A DNA stretch of 64,000 nucleotides from JAFLCM01 sp046154665 (GCA_046154665.1 JBJXFG010000104.1:16246-80245); one strand, 5' to 3'; counted from the stretch's first letter, positions 49,655-59,816 are shown. Translations and numbers: made by a program. Notes: generated by a model from the sequence alone, not told the origin.

Positions 49655-50377
49655 ATGGCGCAGCGGTCGAAGTTCAAGCGGGTGCTCTTGAAGCTGTCGG
49701 GTGAGGCGTTCTGCGCCGATGATTCGTTCGGCGTGGATTCCGAGGATCTGCGGTTGATCGCGCGCGAGGTGATGGCCGCGGCTCAGCTGGGGGCGCAGGT
49801 GGCGGTGGTGGTGGGCGGTGGGAACATCATCCGCGGGGCGCGGCTTGCGAAAGAAGGCGTGATCCACCGGGCCACGGCGGACTACATGGGGATGCTCGGC
49901 ACCGTCATCAACGGGCTGGCGCTGCGCGAGGCGCTGACAGAGCTCGGTCAGCCGGCGCGGTGCATGACGGCGATCGAGATTAATGCCGTGGCGGAGCCGT
50001 TTATCAGGCTGCGGGCGATCCACCATCTTGAGACGGGTCACATCGTGGTGCTGGCGGGTGGGATCGGCAACCCGTTCTTTACCACCGATACGACGGCGGC
50101 TCTGCGTGCGACCGAACTCGAGTGCGACGTGGTGCTGAAGGCCTCGACCATCGACGGGGTGTACACGGCGGACCCGAAGAAGGACAAAGCGGCGACGAAG
50201 TATGACCAACTGACGTTTGGCGAGGCGATCGAGAAGCGGCTGAAGATCATGGACGCGACGGCGCTGGCGATGTGCCAGGAGCAGAATCTGCCGGTGCTGG
50301 TGTTTGACTTCAAGAAGCCGGGGAACATCACCAAGGCGATCGCGGGGGAGGCGGTGGGGACCCTCATTACCGTGTAG
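49655..50377 (+). CDS. pyrH: UMP kinase
   Basis: 240 residues from the ATG at 49655, with GGAGG upstream. F-K-R-V-L-L-K-L-S-G-E-A-F, V-A-V-V-V-G-G-G-N-I-I-R-G, A-D-Y-M-G-M-L-G-T-V-I-N, G-G-I-G-N-P-F-F-T-T-D-T and K-A-S-T-I-D-G-V-Y-T-A-D-P are the PyrH signatures. It phosphorylates UMP to UDP for RNA and sugar-nucleotide synthesis. The frame upstream of 49655 is not conserved. Confidence 0.97.
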   Translation: MAQRSKFKRVLLKLSGEAFCADDSFGVDSEDLRLIAREVMAAAQLGAQVAVVVGGGNIIRGARLAKEGVIHRATADYMGMLGTVINGLALREALTELGQPARCMTAIEINAVAEPFIRLRAIHHLETGHIVVLAGGIGNPFFTTDTTAALRATELECDVVLKASTIDGVYTADPKKDKAATKYDQLTFGEAIEKRLKIMDATALAMCQEQNLPVLVFDFKKPGNITKAIAGEAVGTLITV

Positions 50378-50549
50378 AAGGCGCGCCTGTGCGGATGGCT
50401 GGGCGTCGTCGGCGCTTGGGGCATGATTGAAGAGTTTGTATCTGTTTGCGGGCTTGTGTTGGACTCGGGCTTGAGCTTAGAATGACTGCCGCGGGCGTGA
50501 GGTTCGCCTGCGGTTGTCGTGATGTCCGTGCTGCCATGGGAGGCGAGTT

Positions 50550-51053
50550 GTGTTCAAGAAACCTTGGTTTCGTTTGCTGCTCGGCGTGGTCTTTGTGGTC
50601 ATCGGACTCGGGGCGGCGTTGGGCGGTGGGCTGTCGGCGTGGAAACAAGTGAAAAGCGCGAAGTGGCCCACCGTGCCGGGGACCGTTGTCGGTGCTGACG
50701 TGGAAACGAAGTCGGGCCGTCGCGGACGCACCGACTACATCGCGCGGGTTCGCTACGAGTACCAGGTCAACGGCGCTCGCCAGGTCGGCGACCGTGTGAC
50801 CGTGACCGCTCGGACGTTTTCGTCTGAGTCCGCGGCGCAGCGCGAACTGGCGAAGTATTCTGTTGGCGCACCGGTGACGGTGGCGCACGATCCGAGCAAT
50901 CCGGCGTACGCGGTGCTGGAAACTGGCGCAAAGGCCTCGGCTTTCTTTGGACCCGGGATGGGGCTGGTGATGGTCGTGATCGGCGCGCTGACGGCCGTGA
51001 TGGCGAAGCGCGCGATGGCGGCGGCCGGCTCAGGAAACGCCGATGCGGCGTGA
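50550..51053 (+). CDS. DUF3592-type membrane protein
   Basis: 167 residues from a GTG with GGGAGG upstream. There is a transmembrane helix at about 8-30, a beta domain at about 40-125 (W-P-T-V-P-G-T-V-V, Y-E-Y-Q-V-N-G, V-A-H-D-P-S-N-P-A-Y-A-V-L, all typical of DUF3592), and a second helix at about 132-152. Function unknown. Confidence 0.87.
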   Translation: MFKKPWFRLLLGVVFVVIGLGAALGGGLSAWKQVKSAKWPTVPGTVVGADVETKSGRRGRTDYIARVRYEYQVNGARQVGDRVTVTARTFSSESAAQRELAKYSVGAPVTVAHDPSNPAYAVLETGAKASAFFGPGMGLVMVVIGALTAVMAKRAMAAAGSGNADAA

Positions 51054-51087
51054 ATCACCGTGAGGCGGTCGGGTACAGTGCTCCCGC

Positions 51088-52221
51088 ATGGACCCAGTGA
51101 ACTCCGCCGCCGAGGCTGCTCAGCAGACGATTGAATCCGTGTGGACCGCGGAGTTTCTGGGTTCGCCGACGTGGGCGTGGGCGGCTTGCGGCATCACCGC
51201 GCTGTTGGTGTTCGCGCTGCTGCTGGCGGTTCGCTCCGTGGTGATCGGGCGGTTGAAGGGATTGGCGGAGCGCAAGCCGCGGGGGGCGGCGGATGTCGGG
51301 CTGCGGCTGGTGCGGGGGACGTGGACGTTCTCGCTGTTTGTGGTCGCCGGCGCGATCGGGATGCAGCAGCTCGATCTTTCGGCGAAGGTCGAGCAGGGTC
51401 TGCGGGTGTCGCTGTCGGTGCTGCTGGGGCTACAGGTGCTGGCGTGGGGCAGGCAGATCGTTGAGATCATTCTGGAGCAGGTGCTGGCGCGAAAGCACGG
51501 GCCGGACGGGAAGCCGGACGCGACGATCCTGACGGCGCTGACGCTGATCCGGTTCGCGTCGATGCTGGTGTTGGTGAGCATCGTGGCGTTGATCGTTTTG
51601 GACAACGCCGGGGTGAACATCACGGCGCTGGTGGCGGGGCTGGGGATCGGCGGGTTGGCGGTGGCGCTGGCGGCGCAGAAGGTGCTGGGGGACTTGTTCG
51701 GCGCGGTGTCGATCGTGCTGGACAAGCCGTTTGTGGTGGGCGACTTCATCGTGGTGGGCGGCGGGGGCCAGATGGGGACGGTCGAGACGATCGGGCTGAA
51801 GACGACTCGGCTGCGGGCGCTGTCGGGCGAACAATTGGTGTTTCCCAACGCGGACCTGCTGAACAGCCGCATCCAGAACTTCCAGCGGATGAGCGAGCGG
51901 CGCGTGGTGCTGTCATTCGGGCTGGTGTATGGATTGAGCGGCGATCAGGTGCGCCGCGTAGACGACATCGTGAAGTGTGCGGTCGAGCGGCAGGCGGGGG
52001 GCGCGGGGGCGGCGCGGTTTGAGCGGTGCCACTTCAAGGGGTTCGGCGCATCAAGCCTGGATTTCGAGTGCGTGTACCACGTTGCTTCGGCGGATTACAG
52101 CGTGTACATGGATGTGCAGCAGGCGATCAACGTCGAGGTGATGGAGCGGCTGCGCGGGGAGGGGATCGAGTTTGCGTATCCGACGCAGGTGGTGATTGGG
52201 GGGGGGGTGGGGAAGGTCTGA
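51088..52221 (+). CDS. MscS-type mechanosensitive channel
   Basis: 377 residues. Three or four N-terminal transmembrane helices are followed by the pore helix region (L-V-A-G-L-G-I-G-G-L-A-V-A-L-A-A-Q) and the beta domain D-K-P-F-V-V-G-D-F-I, with F-P-N-A-D-L-L-N-S-R-I-Q-N. The channel should open under membrane tension to release solutes during osmotic downshock. A tandem repeat begins directly after its stop. Confidence 0.93.
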   Translation: MDPVNSAAEAAQQTIESVWTAEFLGSPTWAWAACGITALLVFALLLAVRSVVIGRLKGLAERKPRGAADVGLRLVRGTWTFSLFVVAGAIGMQQLDLSAKVEQGLRVSLSVLLGLQVLAWGRQIVEIILEQVLARKHGPDGKPDATILTALTLIRFASMLVLVSIVALIVLDNAGVNITALVAGLGIGGLAVALAAQKVLGDLFGAVSIVLDKPFVVGDFIVVGGGGQMGTVETIGLKTTRLRALSGEQLVFPNADLLNSRIQNFQRMSERRVVLSFGLVYGLSGDQVRRVDDIVKCAVERQAGGAGAARFERCHFKGFGASSLDFECVYHVASADYSVYMDVQQAINVEVMERLRGEGIEFAYPTQVVIGGGVGKV

Positions 52222-52260
52222 AGGTGCGGAGGTGGGGAGGTGGGGAGTGGGGAGATGGGG
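52222..52260. repeat. Period-8 tandem repeat (ggtgcgga/ggtgggga) after a stop codon
   Basis: It starts directly after the MscS TGA as aggtgcggaggtggggaggt and drifts into ggggag units. The junction is identical to that after the terminase at 36327. Confidence 0.8.
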
Positions 52261-52300
52261 GGACTTTGCTGGATGCGTTGGGGTGGGCGCAGGTGGATTG

Positions 52301-52393
52301 GTTCGCTCGCCCGCGTCGCGGGCGAGTTCCGGTGCGGCAGCGTGTTCCAGACGCTCCGCGTCTGGCAACCATGGTGGGCCCGCTTCGCGGGCC
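52301..52393. repeat. Mosaic hairpin element, copy B
   Basis: ctcgcccgc-gtc-gcgggcgag, ccagacgc-tcc-gcgtctgg, ggcccgc-ttc-gcgggcc, in the same order and spacing as copy A at 45071. AT pairs in the first and third stems of copy A are GC pairs here, preserving pairing. Confidence 0.8.
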
Positions 52394-52452
52394 TTGGGAA
52401 GAGGAGTGGTGCGGGGGACCGCGGCGTGGCGGCGTGCCGCTATTGTGCGGGC

Positions 52453-53628
52453 ATGAGCAATGCCGCGCGGCCGACGATCATCGCTGGGGTCCCTTTGTCG
52501 AACATGACGGTGTATCACCGCATCCGGTTCAAAGCGGGTGATCCGGCGGCGGTGGTGACGCTTGGGGACGGGTCGTCCATATTGGTCATCCGCGATATCG
52601 AGATGGAACGGGCCCGCGCGAAGATCAAAGTGGACCGGGTCACGTGCCCGAAGGACTGGGCACCGTTTGGTGACGGCGTGGCGTTGTCGGGGGATCGTCC
52701 GACGGCGACCGCGCAGGCGGCGGCGGAGTGTGTGGTGCGGGCGGGGCTGAAGGAGATTTGGACGGATCGGTCGCTGCCGATGATCTTCGCGCATCACCTG
52801 ATGGAGCGCGGCGTGGCGGTGCGGTATGACCCCACGCTGGGGGTGATGCAGCGGCGGCGGAAGGACGCGCAAGAAGTCGAGTGGATGCGGGCGGCGCAGC
52901 GGGCCACCGAGGGGGCGATCGAGATGGCGTGCCGGTGGATCGCCGGGGCTTCGGCGCGGAAGGACGGCGTGCTGATGGTGGACGGCGCGGAACTGACCAG
53001 CGAGCGGGTGATGGGCGAGATCGATGTGTGGCTGCTGAAGCGGGGCTACGGCGATTCAGACTCGATCATCGCGGGCGGGCCGATGGGCGGGGACTGCCAC
53101 GAGCGCGGGCGCGGCGTGCTGCGCACCGAAGAGCCGGTGATTGTGGACGTGTTCCCGCGTTCGAAGGAGACGCTGTACGTCGGCGACTGCACGCGGATGG
53201 TGGTGCACGGGCCGGCGGGGAACATCCCGAAGGAAGTGCTGAAGATGCACGCGGCGGTGAAGGAGGCGAAGGACGCCGCGATTGCGGCGATGAGGGCGGG
53301 GACGACCGGCGACGCGGTTCACCGGGTGGTGATCGGGGTGATGTCGAAACACGGGTACCCGATGGGCTTGCCGAAGGAGGGCGATCCGGCGACGCGGATC
53401 GCGATGGTGCACGGGACAGGGCACGGGCTGGGGCTGGAGTTGAAGGAGCCGCCGTTGTTGGATGTGGATGGGCCGGAGCTGCTGGAGGGGGATGCGATCA
53501 CGGTGGAGCCGGGGCTGTACGGGCCGGCGATCGGGGGGATGCGGTTGGAAGACATGGTGATCGTGGGCCCCCCGGGGGATGGGGTGGAGAACTTGAACGT
53601 GTTGGAGGAGGGGTTGACGTGGGGGTGA
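52453..53628 (+). CDS. M24 family metallopeptidase (Xaa-Pro dipeptidase-like)
   Basis: 391 residues from the ATG at 52453. The N-terminal creatinase-like domain (1-145) is followed by the pita-bread fold. Dimetal ligands are recognisable: Asp in I-V-D-V-F-P-R, Asp in Y-V-G-D-C-T-R, His in G-T-G-H-G-L-G, Glu in V-E-P-G-L-Y and Glu in R-L-E-D-M-V. The family cleaves N-terminal residues before proline. No signal peptide, so it is cytosolic. Confidence 0.93.
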   Translation: MSNAARPTIIAGVPLSNMTVYHRIRFKAGDPAAVVTLGDGSSILVIRDIEMERARAKIKVDRVTCPKDWAPFGDGVALSGDRPTATAQAAAECVVRAGLKEIWTDRSLPMIFAHHLMERGVAVRYDPTLGVMQRRRKDAQEVEWMRAAQRATEGAIEMACRWIAGASARKDGVLMVDGAELTSERVMGEIDVWLLKRGYGDSDSIIAGGPMGGDCHERGRGVLRTEEPVIVDVFPRSKETLYVGDCTRMVVHGPAGNIPKEVLKMHAAVKEAKDAAIAAMRAGTTGDAVHRVVIGVMSKHGYPMGLPKEGDPATRIAMVHGTGHGLGLELKEPPLLDVDGPELLEGDAITVEPGLYGPAIGGMRLEDMVIVGPPGDGVENLNVLEEGLTWG

Positions 53629-53634
53629 GGAGGG

Positions 53635-53703
53635 AGGCACGGAGGCACGAAAGTGCGGAGGTGCGGAGGTGCGGAGGTGCGGAGGTGCGGAGGTGCGGAG
53701 TGG
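53635..53703. repeat. Period-8 tandem repeat (gtgcggag), longest near-perfect array
   Basis: ggcacgga, ggcacgaa, then six almost perfect gtgcggag units run from seven bases after the M24 stop. This is the most regular array of the family in this window. Confidence 0.9.
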
Positions 53704-53729
53704 GAGAGGGCACGGTGTTCCGCGAGTTC

Positions 53730-53912
53730 TTAGTAGGTCGTGCGGAGGCACTCTTCGTCGCGGGTGATCTGCATGTTGGGGCGGAGGGTGGCGAAGCGGC
53801 GCTTGGGCTGTTCGTCGGTGCGGGTCAGGCGGGCCTTGAGGAAGTTCCACAGGCGTGAGAGCGTGGAGTTCGGGGCGGCGTGGGGCTTGTTGGTTGATTC
53901 GGCGAAACGCAT
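53730..53912 (-). CDS. Small basic hypothetical protein
   Basis: 60 residues from the ATG at 53912, with AAGGA upstream. The sequence is polar and basic (L-S-R-L-W-N-F-L-K-A-R-L-T-R, then R-F-A-T-L-R-P-N-M-Q-I) with one amphipathic helix. No family recognised. Kept because of its ribosome-binding site. Confidence 0.6.
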   Translation of the reverse strand: MRFAESTNKPHAAPNSTLSRLWNFLKARLTRTDEQPKRRFATLRPNMQITRDEECLRTTY

Positions 53913-54124
53913 GGCTCGGTCCTTCTGGGTCTGGTGGTGGAAGGCAGCGGGGCGGAGTGGGGGTGACTGGTCTCGTGACCAGTGCATTCACTGATGTGGT
54001 GTGACAGCGATTTCCATGCGACAATCGCGCCAACAATGGCGGCGCTTTTCAGCCGATTTCCGGCTGTTTTGTGGAAATATGCGCCCGCGGATCAGCACCG
54101 GCTGGATGCCGGTCCGACCAACAA

Positions 54125-54151
54125 ACCCCAAGCCCCAAACCCCAAGCCCCA
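54125..54151. repeat. Period-7 tandem repeat (ccccaag)
   Basis: ccccaag, ccccaaa, ccccaag, ccccagt directly downstream (on the minus strand) of the dockerin-like gene. Reverse complement of the ggcttgg family at 44999 and 46965. Confidence 0.78.
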
Positions 54152-54157
54152 GTCGGA

Positions 54158-55024
54158 TCACCCTGCGCACACACTCCCGAAGCGTCCGAGGAAGAAGGTG
54201 AGGTCGGGGGTGTTGACGACGCCGTCGTTGTTGAAATCGGCGGCGGCGGCGGGGGAGCCTGGGGTGGCGGTCTGGCCGAAGCGTCCGAGAAACACGGTGA
54301 GGTCGGCGGTGTTGATGGCGTTGTCGCCGGTGAGGTCGCCGGGGCATGGGGCGGGCACCGAGGTGGTGATGATCGATGCGGAGTAGGTGCGGTCGTCTTG
54401 CTCAGGGGGAACCGGTGCTGGGAAGCCGGTCTGGTATGTGACGCCGGGGGCCGGGCCGATGGAGGTGGTGCCGACGACGAGGTTGGTGATGGGGACTGCG
54501 GTGGTGGTCCAGATCCAGCGGTTCGTGGAGGGGGGGCCGGAGAGTCCAGCGCCTGCGCTGGGCGGGGCGTTGAAACTCACGGCACCGGTGGTGGCGTTTT
54601 GAACCACTCCGAACTCACTCACGCCCGCGTTGACCAATCCGAAGGTGAAGTTCCCGTTGGTGGTGATCGCCGAGCCGGCGATCGGGCCGAACGGGGCGGC
54701 GAGGACCTGGGCCAGGTTCCCCGAGACGACGTTGGTGCCGATGGCGCGCACGACGAAGAAGCCCGGCGCGGTTTCTTCGAGGAGCAGGGGGGTGACTCGC
54801 GGGTTCGGCGTCGATCCGTCCGGCGGCACGGCGGCGAAGTAGCGAAACAGGTCGACCCTCTCGTTTGCGGGGATGCGCGTGCCGACGTAGACCGCCACCA
54901 CGGTTGTGATCGGATCAGCGCGAGGCCGGCCGATCATCGACGAACCGAACTGGGCGGCGTCGGCGGGGGCGGTGAGGACGAATGCCGAGCCGAAAGCCGC
55001 GGCGCAAGTGATCAGAGAGCGCAT
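54158..55024 (-). CDS. Secreted dockerin-tailed protein, tandem paralogue 1
   Basis: 288 residues from the ATG at 55024, with GGAGG upstream. A signal peptide ends near A-D-A-A. The body shares V-T-P-L-L-L-E-E-T-A-P-G-F-F-V-V-R-A-I-G-T, N-F-T-F-G-L and S-T-N-R-W-I-W with the next two genes. The tail has two calcium-loop repeats (D-L-T-G-D-N-A-I-N-T-A-D-L and D-F-N-N-D-G-V-V-N-T-P-D-L) between cysteines. Function unknown; export and attachment are expected. Confidence 0.88.
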   Translation of the reverse strand: MRSLITCAAAFGSAFVLTAPADAAQFGSSMIGRPRADPITTVVAVYVGTRIPANERVDLFRYFAAVPPDGSTPNPRVTPLLLEETAPGFFVVRAIGTNVVSGNLAQVLAAPFGPIAGSAITTNGNFTFGLVNAGVSEFGVVQNATTGAVSFNAPPSAGAGLSGPPSTNRWIWTTTAVPITNLVVGTTSIGPAPGVTYQTGFPAPVPPEQDDRTYSASIITTSVPAPCPGDLTGDNAINTADLTVFLGRFGQTATPGSPAAAADFNNDGVVNTPDLTFFLGRFGSVCAG

Positions 55025-55074
55025 GGATTGTTCCTCCAAGGATCGGTTGTGTCGGGAGAGAGACGTTCAGGTGG

Positions 55075-55941
55075 TCACGATGCGCACACGTTGCCGAAGC
55101 GTCCGAGGAAGAACGTGAGATCGGGGGTGTTGACGACGCCGTCGTTGTTGAAGTCGGCGGTGGCGGCGGGGGTGCCGGGGGTGGCGGTCTGGCCGAAGCG
55201 TCCGAGGAAGAAGGTAAGGTCGGCGGTGTTGACCTGATTGTCGCCGGTGAGGTCGCCGGGGCAGGTGGGCGGGGGGGCGTCGGTTGAGACGGCGGCGGAG
55301 TAGGTTCGGTCGGCGAATGGGCCGCCGATCATGGAGTTGTTGGTGGGGTAGGTCGGGTTGCCCGCGGTGCCGAAGGAGGTTCCGAGCGCGACGGTGGTGA
55401 TGGGGCCGAACGGGACCCAGATCCAGCGATTGGTGGAGCCGACGCCGCCGAGCCCGTTGCCCGCGGCCGGGGGGAAGGTAAACTCGACGGCCCCGTTGGT
55501 GGAGTTGCTCACGGCCCCGGTCGGAGAGACCGACGCGGAGAGCAAACCGAAGGTGAAGTTGCCGCCGTTGGTGGTCGCGGAGCCGGCGATGACGCCGAAC
55601 GGGGCGGTGCGCACGGACGTTGATGGGGCGGCGGCGCGGGTGGTTCCGATGGCTCGCACGATGAACAGGCCGGGCGTGGTCTCTTCGAGGAGGAGCGGCG
55701 TGACCTTGTACTCGGTCGCCCCGCCCCCGGTGAAGAACTCGCGGTACCACGAAAACGTGGTGACGGTGGCTCCGGCGGGGAGTCGACCGCCGGCGTAGAT
55801 CGCCACGACGACCGTGGTTGAGTCAAAGAAGGGACGGTTGATGAGAGCCGAGCCGATCTGGGCGGCGTGAATCGTGACGGCGGGGGCGAGCACCGAAGCG
55901 AGAATGACGGCGCACAGGGCGCGACGGGCGGGACAGCGCAT
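55075..55941 (-). CDS. Secreted dockerin-tailed protein, tandem paralogue 2
   Basis: 288 residues, same plan as its neighbours: signal peptide to A-A-Q, V-T-P-L-L-L-E-E-T-T-P-G-L-F-I-V-R-A-I-G-T-T, N-F-T-F-G-L-L-S-A-S-V-S-P-T-G-A-V, S-T-N-R-W-I-W, and a two-loop tail (D-N-Q-V-N-T-A-D-L; D-G-V-V-N-T-P-D-L) ending F-G-N-V-C-A-S. The gap to paralogue 1 is 50 bases, so they may be co-transcribed. Confidence 0.88.
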   Translation of the reverse strand: MRCPARRALCAVILASVLAPAVTIHAAQIGSALINRPFFDSTTVVVAIYAGGRLPAGATVTTFSWYREFFTGGGATEYKVTPLLLEETTPGLFIVRAIGTTRAAAPSTSVRTAPFGVIAGSATTNGGNFTFGLLSASVSPTGAVSNSTNGAVEFTFPPAAGNGLGGVGSTNRWIWVPFGPITTVALGTSFGTAGNPTYPTNNSMIGGPFADRTYSAAVSTDAPPPTCPGDLTGDNQVNTADLTFFLGRFGQTATPGTPAATADFNNDGVVNTPDLTFFLGRFGNVCAS

Positions 55942-55992
55942 GGTCGGGTTCCTCCGAGGGTTGGTTGTGCCTGCAGAGAGACGTTCAGGTGG

Positions 55993-56853
55993 TCACGATG
56001 CGCACACGCTGCCGAAGCGTCCGAGGAAGAACACCAGGTCGGGCGTGTCGACGGTGCCGCTGGCGTTGAAGTCGGCGCGCTCCGCTGGCGATCCCGGGGT
56101 GGCGGGTTGTCCGAAGCGTCCGAGGAAGAAGGTGAGGTCCGGGGTGTTGACGACGCCGTCGTTGTTGAAGTCGGCGCCGCCGCACGGTGGAGGGGGCAGG
56201 AGCGTGCTGACCGAGGCGGAGTAGGTGCGATCGGGCTCACCGGGGTTGATCTCCGGGTTGTTGATTTTGTAGGTGACGCCGGTGCCCCTACCGAACGTGG
56301 TCGTGTCGATGGCGACCGAGTTGATGACCACAAAGGAGAAGTGCCAGCGGTTTGTGCTGCCCTCGCCGGTCAACCCCTGGCCGGGCGAGACCGCGGCCGA
56401 GTACTCCGCCGCCCCGCCCGTTTTGCTGCTGACGGCTCCCGAGGGTGACACCGCCGCGCTGATATAGCCGAACGTGAAGTTGGGACCGTTGGCGATGTTC
56501 GTTCCCGCGACGGCCTCGAACGGAGCGCTTTGCGTGGAGGAAGAAGGGTTGGTGTCGCGCGTGGTCCCGATGGCGCGGACGCGGAAGACACCGGGAGCGG
56601 TCTCCTCGAAGAGCAGCGGCGTGACCTTGTGCGTGGGCCCGGCGTTGTCGCGGAACCACGAGAACGTGGGGACCGTGTCGCCTGCGGGGATCCGGGCACC
56701 CACATAGATGGCCACCAGGCCGTTGAAGGTGTCAACGGCTTGCCGCGAGATCAGCGCCGATCCCACCTCGGCGGCGGACGCGGTGGTCGACGCGAACAGC
56801 GTCGCGGCGGTGAGCAGGGCGACCGTGCTGCCGAAACGAAGAGGGTTGGGCAT
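55993..56853 (-). CDS. Secreted dockerin-tailed protein, tandem paralogue 3
   Basis: 286 residues from the ATG at 56853. Signal peptide to S-A-S-A-A, then V-T-P-L-L-F-E-E-T-A-P-G-V-F-R-V-R-A-I-G-T-T, N-F-T-F-G-Y-I-S-A-A-V-S-P-S-G-A-V and the cysteine-bracketed two-loop tail (D-F-N-N-D-G-V-V-N-T-P-D-L; D-F-N-A-S-G-T-V-D-T-P-D-L). First gene of the tandem set. The longer upstream frame has no homology. Confidence 0.88.
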   Translation of the reverse strand: MPNPLRFGSTVALLTAATLFASTTASAAEVGSALISRQAVDTFNGLVAIYVGARIPAGDTVPTFSWFRDNAGPTHKVTPLLFEETAPGVFRVRAIGTTRDTNPSSSTQSAPFEAVAGTNIANGPNFTFGYISAAVSPSGAVSSKTGGAAEYSAAVSPGQGLTGEGSTNRWHFSFVVINSVAIDTTTFGRGTGVTYKINNPEINPGEPDRTYSASVSTLLPPPPCGGADFNNDGVVNTPDLTFFLGRFGQPATPGSPAERADFNASGTVDTPDLVFFLGRFGSVCAS

Positions 56854-57211
56854 CGGGTGAACTCCGAGGGCGAAGGGCGAGGTCGACGATGGTGGTGGTT
56901 CCGGAGTTGAATCTATGCGATTGTGCGGAGGGATCAAGGGAATTCCGCCGCGCGGTGATGCCGCGTTTGGGAGTGGGGGTGTCGGCGGGTGCGGAGGGTG
57001 GGGGGCCGGAGGTGGGGGGCCGGAGGCGGTGGGCCGGGGCGTAGGGGTCCACAATCCTGCGGTCGAGACGGAACGGCAGTTGTCCCGCAGTTATTCTGCA
57101 GTTGTCCCGCGTCGCGAGGTTGCCCTTCGAGCGCCGCGTTGCGGACACGGGAGCGCGGGATTGACGGCGATTTCGTCGGTGTCGGCCCGCGCGAACCGGT
57201 CTGGTGTCGCC
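56854..57211. other. Gene-free G-rich gap
   Basis: 358 bases between the tandem dockerin genes (minus) and the desaturase stop. It contains ggccggaggtggggggccgg-type repeats at 57003-57040 and an imperfect repeat of cagttgtcccgc (57075-57110). No gene or terminator is convincing. Confidence 0.4.
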
Positions 57212-58255
57212 TCAGACCTTGCGGTGCGGCTTGTGGCGTGGCTGCACCACCTCGCGGGCCAGGCCGACTCGGCGCAGGGCCATGATGGTGATGAAGGTGA
57301 CGTCGAACTCCCACCACTTGTGGCCGTGGGCGGCGGAGCGTTGGTCGGCGTGGTGGTTGTTGTGCCAGCCTTCGCCGTTGGAAAGCAGGGCGACGATCCA
57401 GTTGTTGCGGCTGTTCTCGTTGGTTTCGTAGTTGCGGTAGCCGAAGAGGTGGGTGAAGGAGTTCACGCTCCAGGTGATGTGCCACACGATCACGGTGCGA
57501 AGCAGGACGGCCCAGACGAGCCAGCTCAGCGCGGTGCGGAGCACTTCGGCGAGCGTGCCCGAGGCGGCCCAGCCCCACAGGGCGCCGGCGGCGGTGATGA
57601 GGATGGCGTGGATGGGGTAGACCATCAGCCAGCGGTGGCGGCGTTCGAGGTTGAGATAGAAGCGGTCGCGGCACACGTCGCGGGCGTAGCGCGGGAGCAC
57701 GGACCAGGGGTTGAGCGCGCGGTTTTCGACCATGAGCCAGCTCATGTGGCTCCAGAAGAACTCGACGAGCGGGCTGTGCGGGTCGGCCTCGTGGTCGGCG
57801 TGCTGGTGGTGCATGCGGTGCGAGGCGACCCAGGTGGCGGGCGAGCCTTCGAGGCTGCACATGCCGAAGGTGGCGAAGGTGTGTTCGAGCCAGCGCGGGA
57901 CCTTGAACCCGCGGTGGGTGAGCAGGCGGTGGTAGCAGAGGTTGATGCCCAGGGTGCCGAAGGCGTAGACGCCGACGAGCATGGCGACCACGGCGCTCCA
58001 GGTGAAGAGCCAGGGGACGAAGGCGGCGAGGGCGAGCAGGTGGATGCCGAAGATGACGAAGGCGACGCTCCAGCGGATGCGGCGGCGGTCGACGGTGGGG
58101 GGGTAGTCGAGGCGCGCGGGGGTGGAGGTTGAGATGGGGGCGGGTGTCGTGGCCGGGGCGATAGATGCGGGGCGCGCCGGAGCGGCGTCGGTCGGCGTGG
58201 GGATGGAGATGTCCGGCCGCGAGGGGCCGACGACGACGGGGGGCGTGAATGTCAT
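57212..58255 (-). CDS. Acyl-CoA-type fatty acid desaturase
   Basis: 347 residues from the ATG at 58255. After a Pro-rich N-terminus there are four hydrophobic segments and the three histidine boxes of membrane desaturases: H-R-L-L-T-H-R, H-R-M-H-H-Q-H and H-N-N-H-H-A. These bind the di-iron centre that introduces a cis double bond (delta-9 in the closest characterised relatives). The enzyme would adjust membrane fluidity. The frame continues upstream to 58453 without homology. Confidence 0.92.
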   Translation of the reverse strand: MTFTPPVVVGPSRPDISIPTPTDAAPARPASIAPATTPAPISTSTPARLDYPPTVDRRRIRWSVAFVIFGIHLLALAAFVPWLFTWSAVVAMLVGVYAFGTLGINLCYHRLLTHRGFKVPRWLEHTFATFGMCSLEGSPATWVASHRMHHQHADHEADPHSPLVEFFWSHMSWLMVENRALNPWSVLPRYARDVCRDRFYLNLERRHRWLMVYPIHAILITAAGALWGWAASGTLAEVLRTALSWLVWAVLLRTVIVWHITWSVNSFTHLFGYRNYETNENSRNNWIVALLSNGEGWHNNHHADQRSAAHGHKWWEFDVTFITIMALRRVGLAREVVQPRHKPHRKV

Positions 58256-58543
58256 ATGGGCGAGCTGGACCGAGACTGGGATGAAAGGCGGAGATCGGAC
58301 GCTGGGACTCGAATCCGGCGGCACCCCCTGCCCTGCCCTCTCCCGATCCCTCCCCCCGGGGGTCCGGTTGAGCGTCGCCCTTGCGGGCGGCCTGCGGTGC
58401 GTCTGCGTGGTGACTGTAGGGTGCCTGAGTGGGCCGGGAGTTCCGGCGTACACGTTGATCCAGAGAATGGCCGATAGTTTCTGCGGTCCCGCGGTGGGAC
58501 GGGCGATCGGTCCACTTCAGCCAGATTTGAATGCAGGCGCACC

Positions 58544-59701
<1,158 letters not shown>

Positions 59702-59816
59702 CGCCCGCGGGAGTGGGGAGTGGGGCAGGCCGGTGTCGGGAACCACTGGCTGGTGGGTGGTGTGACGGGTGTGTACGGACGTCGCTGTCGGCTCGGAGAC
59801 CTGACGTACCAAAGTC

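Noticed and set aside
53635..53703. Possible CRISPR-like array
   Set aside because: The unit is 8 bases with no spacers and no cas genes nearby; it is a simple tandem repeat.
58290..58345. Possible tRNA (actcgaatccg resembles a T-loop on one strand)
   Set aside because: The flanking bases do not form a five-base T-stem and no acceptor or anticodon stem could be drawn. No tRNA or rRNA gene was recognised in the window.
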